Positions 5,147-9,916 of a stretch of 9,916 bases of DNA are shown here, in pieces. Source of the stretch: Desulfobacteraceae bacterium (lineage in GTDB: Bacteria; Desulfobacterota; Desulfobacteria; Desulfobacterales; UBA11574); assembly GCA_002868985.1 (NCBI GenBank), contig PKTV01000354.1, positions 1-9,916 of the forward strand, in the 5' to 3' direction. Positions within the stretch are counted from its first letter, which is position 1; each line of letters begins with the position of its first letter. Both the position numbers and the translations under genes were made by a program. The notes beneath the pieces were generated by a model. It had not been told where the DNA came from. It worked only from the letters and a program-made list of their open reading frames with translations, and did no database searches.

Positions 5147-7803
5147 TCGGATTCTCCTCCTTTCACTTTTAAGGAGAAGGAAAAAGTTGCGCCAGCGTCC
5201 GGGTTATTCTCCACCCAAATCCGTCCGCCATGTTCCTCGATGATCGACCGGCAAATACGAAGCCCTATCCCCAAGCCATCCTTTTTCGTGGTAAAGAACG
5301 GTTCAAACAGTTTATCTTTATTTGCCTCATCGATGCCTGTTCCTGAATCGCTGACGCTCACAATGATCATGTCTGGGGATTGCATGGTTGACCGGATTTT
5401 TAATTTCTTTGAGAAACTTTCCCCCATGGCTTCATTGGCATTGTTTATTAAATTCATGAGGACCTGTTGAAGCTGGACCCGGTCCGCTCTGATGTGTACA
5501 AAGTCCGTCTGCAAATCCAATAAAATTGAAATCTTTTCTAAATTGAAAACGTTCCGATATAACTCAACAACTTCCTCTATCAAGAGGTTTAAATTCCATT
5601 GTTCAAATTTCGTCTGCTCTTTTTTTACTATTGCCCGGATTTTTCGTATGACTTCACCCGCATGCATTGCGTCAGTGATAATATCCGCTAAAATATCCCC
5701 AAACTCCGTATCCCCTCCCTTAGGCTTAGAGATTAATATTTGAGCGGTCGAGGCATTATTCAAGATCGCGCCCAACGATTGATTCAACTCATGCGCCAGC
5801 GCCGAGGAGAGCAGGCCCATCGAGGACACACGCTGAACGTGCGCCAGCTCATTACGCAACTGGATTCTCTCGCTGGCAGCCTCTTTGCGCGCGGTGATGT
5901 CCTCAATGATGGTTACAAGCCAATCCGGCTCTCCGGATTCTTTTCGAACGAGGGAAGCGGTCAATCTGGCCCAGACCAGACCGCCGTCTTTGCGAACGTA
6001 TCGCTTCTCCAGGACGTAAGTCCTGATTTCCCCGCGCAGCAAGCGGTTTATCTGTTTGGCATCGGCATCCAAATCGTCCGAGTGGGTGATGTCCCGGTCG
6101 GTAAATTCCAGCAACTCCGCCGGCGAATATCCGACAATGTCGCAGAATTTCGGATTGATCCGCAGGAACCGGCCCTCGGTTGAAACGTGGGCAACACCGA
6201 CGGTGGCCTGTTCGAACGTGGCACGAAAGCGGGCCTCGCTCTCCCGCAGCGCTTCCTCACTTTGCTTGCGATCAGTGATATCCCGGGCGGCCGCATAGAT
6301 CAGGTTTCCGCCTGGAACTGAAGTCCAATCCAGCCAGCGATACGTCCCGTCTTTGCAGCGGTAACGGTTTTCAAAATTGATCACTTTATGCTGTAATAGC
6401 TGAATGGAAACAGCCTCCTGAGTCCTCAGCAAATCGTCAGGGTGGATGAAGTCGAAGAACGGCCGGGCCATGAGTTCATCGTGGGTATAACCAAGGATCG
6501 TTTCTGCGGCAGCGTTCAATCGCAGGAAATAGCCGTCAGTGTTGGCAATACACAATAAGTCGAGGGAGACATTGAAGAATTGATCCAGTTCTTCGGTTTT
6601 TTGGTGCAACGACGCTTCGGCCCTTATCTTGCGGTATCTCTGAAACAACAACCCAATGACCAGTAATGTCTGGGCCAGGAACGCGGCGATGCCTCCGATT
6701 ACAAGTCCTTTATACTGCTCCCACAAAGTGGGAACCTGATTTACGAGCACGCTCCCCTTGGGGAGTATGTTCTCGTTCACCCCCCACCGCTTGAGCTGTT
6801 GCCAGTCAAACATATATGTTTTGCTCGTGGGGAGGGTCGTAACTGGCTTTGTCAGAACTATTTTCCCGTTAAGAATGTCGAGCACCACTTTTGCTGCGTA
6901 AGTGCCTTCGGCCTCGAAGCTCAACAGCGAGCCACCGATGGGGCCATTGCCGATCAGGGTGTCCCAGAGGCAAAAAACCGGAGCATTGGCGGCTTTGGCG
7001 ACCATTTTCCCGATATCCCGGGGGATAAAAGTGCGGCCGGTCTTGTCTGAGAAGACGTTACAATAGATGACGGTTGACTGGGGTGGGAGGCTCGCAACCG
7101 ATTGCAGGATTTCCTCGACGGAACGATCGCTCGTTAAGTCGAATTCCAGTTTGTTGCGCCAGGGCTCAAAATCACGCTTAGCCTGATGTTCAAGTCTTTG
7201 CTCCGCAGTCCCCGTTACGAAGACGATTCTCCGGGTTTGGGGGAACATCTTCAAGGCCATTTCGAGGGTTCCCTTCATGTCCAGGCTTTGTGGCCGTATC
7301 AAAATGCGGCGCCCTGTGTTCTTCGCTTCGATCAACTCAGGCCTAACAACTAAATAGGAAAACACAGGGACATCGGGAAAGAGTCCCTTGCCCTCGTCCA
7401 AGAGAAAATTAAGGGCCTCCGTGTGCACGGCAACAATCAAGTCGGGGGTGCTCTTGGCATATTTATAGCGGAGTGAATCGGCGAGTCTTTGCCGATATTC
7501 TGCACTGTGGTTGCGTTGCAGGTCGAGATATTCAAGGAACAGATCGTTGAGGTTTATCCCGCCCGCTGTCATTACGGAAAGAAAGGCGGGGGTCGCTTTT
7601 TGATACGCTGGCAATCCGTCTCCATAGGTATACAGAAGCACGACACGCTTGGGGGCGGGAGCGGACGAAACCTGCGGTTCTGCCTGGGCATGGGCCGGAG
7701 CGCTGACGTGCCAAGTCACAAGTAATGTCAAAAACAGGCAAACCTGTCCAAATGTTACAAATTTAATCCTTCTGTTGAGAATGCCATGCTTATTTTGTTC
7801 CAT
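5143..7803 (-). CDS. Sensor histidine kinase with periplasmic binding-protein input
   Basis: An 886-residue membrane kinase, residues numbered from the ATG at 7803. A signal or anchor peptide (1-41, AHAQA) precedes a periplasmic domain (about 51-355) that resembles ABC-transporter substrate-binding proteins of the ABC_sub_bind type. Then come a membrane helix (about 366-388), PAS domain 1 (about 404-513, ending ARDITDRK) and PAS domain 2 (about 522-641, ending IIEDITARK). The dimerisation domain has phospho-accepting His671 in ALAHELNQ. The ATPase domain has NLINNANEA (N box, near 784-792), DSGTGI (819-824), FEPFFTTK and GLGIGL (843-848). The HELNQ box is typical of FixL-like kinases, which pair with FixJ-like regulators, as encoded immediately downstream. 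The frame extends 27 codons upstream (TTG at 7884, ATG at 7881). I chose 7803 because the signal peptide follows directly and GAGG plus GGTG precede it, though the spacing is not ideal. The ligand is unknown; no heme-PAS residues were looked for or claimed. Confidence 0.93.
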   Translation of the reverse strand: MEQNKHGILNRRIKFVTFGQVCLFLTLLVTWHVSAPAHAQAEPQVSSAPAPKRVVLLYTYGDGLPAYQKATPAFLSVMTAGGINLNDLFLEYLDLQRNHSAEYRQRLADSLRYKYAKSTPDLIVAVHTEALNFLLDEGKGLFPDVPVFSYLVVRPELIEAKNTGRRILIRPQSLDMKGTLEMALKMFPQTRRIVFVTGTAEQRLEHQAKRDFEPWRNKLEFDLTSDRSVEEILQSVASLPPQSTVIYCNVFSDKTGRTFIPRDIGKMVAKAANAPVFCLWDTLIGNGPIGGSLLSFEAEGTYAAKVVLDILNGKIVLTKPVTTLPTSKTYMFDWQQLKRWGVNENILPKGSVLVNQVPTLWEQYKGLVIGGIAAFLAQTLLVIGLLFQRYRKIRAEASLHQKTEELDQFFNVSLDLLCIANTDGYFLRLNAAAETILGYTHDELMARPFFDFIHPDDLLRTQEAVSIQLLQHKVINFENRYRCKDGTYRWLDWTSVPGGNLIYAAARDITDRKQSEEALRESEARFRATFEQATVGVAHVSTEGRFLRINPKFCDIVGYSPAELLEFTDRDITHSDDLDADAKQINRLLRGEIRTYVLEKRYVRKDGGLVWARLTASLVRKESGEPDWLVTIIEDITARKEAASERIQLRNELAHVQRVSSMGLLSSALAHELNQSLGAILNNASTAQILISKPKGGDTEFGDILADIITDAMHAGEVIRKIRAIVKKEQTKFEQWNLNLLIEEVVELYRNVFNLEKISILLDLQTDFVHIRADRVQLQQVLMNLINNANEAMGESFSKKLKIRSTMQSPDMIIVSVSDSGTGIDEANKDKLFEPFFTTKKDGLGIGLRICRSIIEEHGGRIWVENNPDAGATFSFSLKVKGGESE

Positions 7804-7955
7804 CAGTTCACCGCCTCGTGCCAACAAGGAAGATACAAACCCTCGTTCAGCACATAGCCCAATTCGAGCATCTCCGGGCATCAAAGTATTCGGGAGAAGT
7901 GGACTGATGAAACCTGAACCTCCCCGCCTCCCTGTTTTCTTAACTGGACGAACCG

Positions 7956-7984
7956 ATCATAATCCTAAATGAATGTAAACTCAA
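7956..7984 (-). promoter_or_regulatory. Sigma70-type promoter of the two-component cassette
   Basis: On the minus strand TTGAGT (7979-7984) and TATGAT (7956-7961) are spaced by exactly 17 bases. The -10 has one mismatch to consensus and the -35 two. The predicted transcript starts near 7949 and has a leader of about 145 bases before the kinase ATG. The promoter lies just past the stop codon of the 52-codon small ORF, so the kinase can be expressed without it. Confidence 0.45.
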
Positions 7985-7991
7985 GGGTTCT

Positions 7992-8150
7992 TTAATGCGT
8001 ATGCTTTTCCTTTGGGGCAGACAATCGTAATAAATTGCTTTTCTTTCCTTTCTTAATCAAATCTTCTCTCAACTTTTCAAAGGTCTTCCTGCGATCCTTT
8101 TCTTTATGGAGTTCATTCTCAAATTTAATGATCCTCTGATTTATCCTCAT
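7992..8150 (-). CDS. Small basic protein of 52 residues, unknown function
   Basis: A short ORF on the minus strand, start ATG at 8148-8150, stop TAA at 7992-7994. The product begins MRINQRIIKFENELHKEKDR and continues with LREDLIKKGKKSN to a His/Lys-rich end (KEKHTH). It is strongly basic, helical in character (heptad-like hydrophobic spacing in the first 35 residues) and lacks Cys and Trp. An in-frame TGA ten codons before the ATG leaves only this start. GGAG lies four bases before it but inside a GC-rich hairpin. It lies 188 bases upstream of the kinase, same strand, and divergent from the decayed gene. I know no family for it. The even use of charged residues and the ribosome binding site favour a real gene. 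A nucleic-acid-binding or accessory role would be guesswork. Confidence 0.5.
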   Translation of the reverse strand: MRINQRIIKFENELHKEKDRRKTFEKLREDLIKKGKKSNLLRLSAPKEKHTH

Positions 8151-8152
8151 CG

Positions 8153-8170
8153 GGCTCCGAACCGGGAGCC
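8153..8170 (-). promoter_or_regulatory. Hairpin covering the ribosome binding site of the small ORF
   Basis: On the minus strand GGCTCC, a six-base loop, then GGAGCC form a perfect 6-bp GC-rich stem whose second arm contains the GGAG ribosome binding site. Two bases later comes the ATG at 8150. Folding would hide the site and could reduce or condition translation of the 52-residue protein. The same inverted repeat lies in the leader of the plus-strand remnant at 8207, where it could equally be used. Confidence 0.4.
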
Positions 8171-8206
8171 TCGCGCTTCAGGGCATAGAACTTCAATATA
8201 AACAAG

Positions 8207-8885
8207 ATGGTCAAAAAAGGAAAATCACCTCTTGAACCCAACGCCGAACAAAATGCCGCTCGGATCGCTGAAAAGGTCCAACAGCAACTCCAGAGGATTC
8301 TTGCGAGTCCGGAATTCCACGCCACTGACCGACAGGGAGAATTTCTGCAATTTGTGGTCGCTGAAACCATTGCCGGAAGGTTGGAGGAAATAAAAGGTTA
8401 CACGATAGCCACCCGGGTGTTCGGCAGGAAAGAGGGCTTTGATCAGACGTCCGATCCTATTGTCAGCATCCATGCCAACAAACTTCGCTGGGCTCCTGAA
8501 CGATATTATCTAACCGCGGGTAGAAATGACCCTATACGCATCGATATCTCCAAGAGATCTTAAGTGCCGACTTTCATTGAGCAAACTGGAGTTCGGACCG
8601 CCTGCAGCGAAGAAAATCCCTTATCCCTCATTGAGGGTTCATGGTCTATGATGGTGGTTTGGTCGTTTCAAAACCTGACAGGGAATCCGCATCTCGATTA
8701 TATGACGATCGGTTTTATAACCGAGCTTGTCATGGAGATCACTCGATATCAAGACGTCCGTGTACTGATGTACGGTCTTGAAACACAGGAAAGGCCGGGT
8801 TTTAATTGAGCATTACATCAAGTTTGATGATATTGTCGGGCGCGTTATTGAGGGTCTGCACAAGGTCGGACTTAAAATAGAGTAG
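8207..8885 (+). pseudogene. Decayed TPR/'adenylate cyclase' family gene with stop and deletion
   Basis: The first 118 codons encode the conserved N-terminal region of a family usually annotated as adenylate cyclase or TPR protein: LQRILASPEFHATDRQGEFL, IKGYTIATRVFGRKE, DPIVSIHANKL and ERYYLTAG..DPIRID. A TAA at 8561-8563 stands where the family has Tyr before VPTF. The same frame then continues with VPTFIEQTG and the next conserved block (WSFQNLTGNP, ITELVMEITRYQDVRVLMYG) to TGA at 8807-8809. One frame over (+1), codons up to TAG at 8883-8885 encode HYIKFDDIVGRVIEGLHKVG, which looks like the far C-terminus of such proteins. So the middle, including any TPR repeats, appears deleted near 8785-8805. 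Trp and Pro in LRWAPERY, where Arg and Leu are usual, also suggest relaxed selection. Whether the family truly makes cAMP is doubtful; many members lack a cyclase domain. Confidence is high for decay, moderate for the C-terminal match. Confidence 0.85.
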
Positions 8886-8909
8886 AAAAACTTCCCGATT
8901 CCTAAAATA

Positions 8910-8928
8910 GTTATTATTCGAAAATAAC
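8910..8928. terminator. Weak AT-rich hairpin between converging genes
   Basis: GTTATT and AATAAC form a 6-bp stem around a seven-base loop in the short gap between the plus-strand remnant and the minus-strand mgtE. Minus-strand sequence after the stem is TATTTT. The stem has one GC pair only, so termination would be weak. It is the only candidate in the gap. Confidence 0.25.
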
Positions 8929-8937
8929 ATTTATGAA

Positions 8938-9916
8938 TTATAGATGGAGTAGAAGCGTTGCGATTTTGAAATAGAAAAAAACACTCAGGATATCGGTAAA
9001 GGTTGTGACAAAAGGTCCGGTAGCAATAGCAGGATCAATATTAAAGCGATGAAAGACCAAAGGAATGCTTGAAGCCAAAGTGGCGGCCACTGTCATAGAA
9101 CATATCATGGCAAATCCTACAACCATTCCTATCTCCCACAATTCATGTCCATATTTGAATTGTGTAAACAATGAAAGCATTGCGCCATAAAAAAAACCTA
9201 AAAAGAATCCAATAGTAAGTTCCTTGAAGATAATGTGCCATATTCGGCTGATATTAATCCGGCCGGTTGCTAACCCACGCATTATACTGGCGGAAGTTTG
9301 GGTCCCGACGTTACCGCCCATGCCCATGATTATCGGCATAAAGGTGGCCAGGTAAATATACTTATTAAGACTTTGCTCAAAATAGCCAACAACATAACAG
9401 GCAATAATGCCTCCGAACCAGCTTGCCAAAAGCCATGGTAACCGTCTGCGAATACTTTTGAAGATGGTCTGCGTTTCGATATATTCCACACTTCCGCCAA
9501 CGCCGGCCATTTTCAAAATATCTTCTGTGGCTTCCTCGTGGATAATGTCAATAACATCATCTACCGTCACGATTCCAACCAATTTATTACTCTCGTCTAC
9601 AACGGGAACAGCCAGAATATTATAATGGGCTACGATTTTGGCGACTTGTTCCTGATCCGTATTTGTCCGAACGTTCACCACTTCTATGTTCATAATCGAT
9701 TTAAGGTTTGTATCCGGCGGGACAACGACCAATTGTCTCAAAGATACAACACCTTTAAGATGACCGAAATCGCCAATCACATATAGATAGAATGGCATTT
9801 CAGTGTCGAAATAATCTTCTTGCAGCGTTTCGATAGCCTCTTTTGCCGAAGCCCTCTTCTTTTAAGGCAATAAAGTCCGAGACCATGATGCCGCCCGCAG
9901 TTTTTGGGTCGTAATC
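8938..9916 (-). CDS. mgtE: Magnesium transporter MgtE, 5' partial, with frameshift
   Basis: MgtE is a dimeric Mg2+ channel of the inner membrane, gated by cytoplasmic N and CBS domains. From the right edge the sequence reads DYDPKTAGGIMVSDFIALKE, the end of the N domain. After a frame change it continues through the CBS pair (VVDESNKLVGIVTVDDVIDI) and five membrane helices. These run at about 120-140, 146-172, 184-213, 222-250 and 257-284, counted from the first Met after the lesion, at 9798. Pore-region marks are PIIMGMGGNVGTQTSAS and Asp269 in TTFTDILSV. The upstream frame ends in a stop about 18 codons after the shift and the downstream frame has a stop (TAA) just before it. Removing one base of the C-run at 9852-9854 (GGG on the coding strand) restores ASAKEAIETLQEDYFDTEMP without a gap. 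So the gene is either freshly inactivated or the base is a sequencing error. The 286-codon frame from 9798 alone would lack half of the regulatory region. Confidence 0.92.

Noticed and set aside
5740..6183. Plus-strand open frame of 147 codons.
   Set aside because: It lies wholly inside the histidine kinase gene, opposite strand, with no family motif; it is a shadow of that gene.

Overview
The window looks like a chromosomal segment of a Gram-negative bacterium. It encodes two outer-membrane beta-barrel proteins with signal peptides, an exported sulfatase, and a sensor kinase with a periplasmic binding-protein domain. The mix of an arylsulfatase, a FixL/FixJ-like two-component system, a TPR/adenylate-cyclase-type gene remnant and MgtE, at roughly even GC, suggests a deltaproteobacterium (Desulfobacterota, perhaps Desulfosarcina-like). 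That assignment is inference from gene style, not from a marker gene.

Layout: (1) 1-3546, minus strand: an outer-membrane protein, a 'transporter'/MetA-like barrel and an arylsulfatase that runs off the left edge. They are read in that order. A perfect 14-bp LacI-type palindrome lies just before the first gene, and a good separate sigma70-type promoter precedes the sulfatase. The gap between barrel and sulfatase holds a second 14-bp palindrome and a possible 44-codon ORF. (2) 3547-3915: AT-rich region with no convincing gene. (3) 3916-7803, minus strand: a two-component cassette of hybrid-input histidine kinase, FixJ/LuxR response regulator (4-nt overlap) and, after 226 bp, a stand-alone FixJ-like receiver. 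A credible promoter lies about 150 bp before the kinase. (4) 7992-8150, minus strand: a 52-codon very basic small ORF whose ribosome binding site lies inside a hairpin. (5) 8207-8885, plus strand: a decayed TPR/'adenylate cyclase' family gene with a nonsense codon, a frameshift and an apparent large internal deletion. (6) 8938-9916, minus strand: an MgtE magnesium channel cut by the right edge and carrying a one-base frameshift.

A plausible working picture is that the sulfatase removes sulfate from sulfate esters outside the cytoplasm, and that the two barrels serve the outer membrane in the same process. The LacI-type site suggests control by a sugar-like ligand. The two-component system next door has a solute-binding sensor domain and could respond to a small molecule. 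Nothing in the sequence shows that it controls the sulfatase genes.

No tRNA, rRNA, CRISPR array, insertion sequence or phage gene was recognised. No single dramatic new system stands out. The most interesting items are the small ORF with the occluded start, the operator-controlled sulfatase/barrel group, and the two fresh gene lesions.
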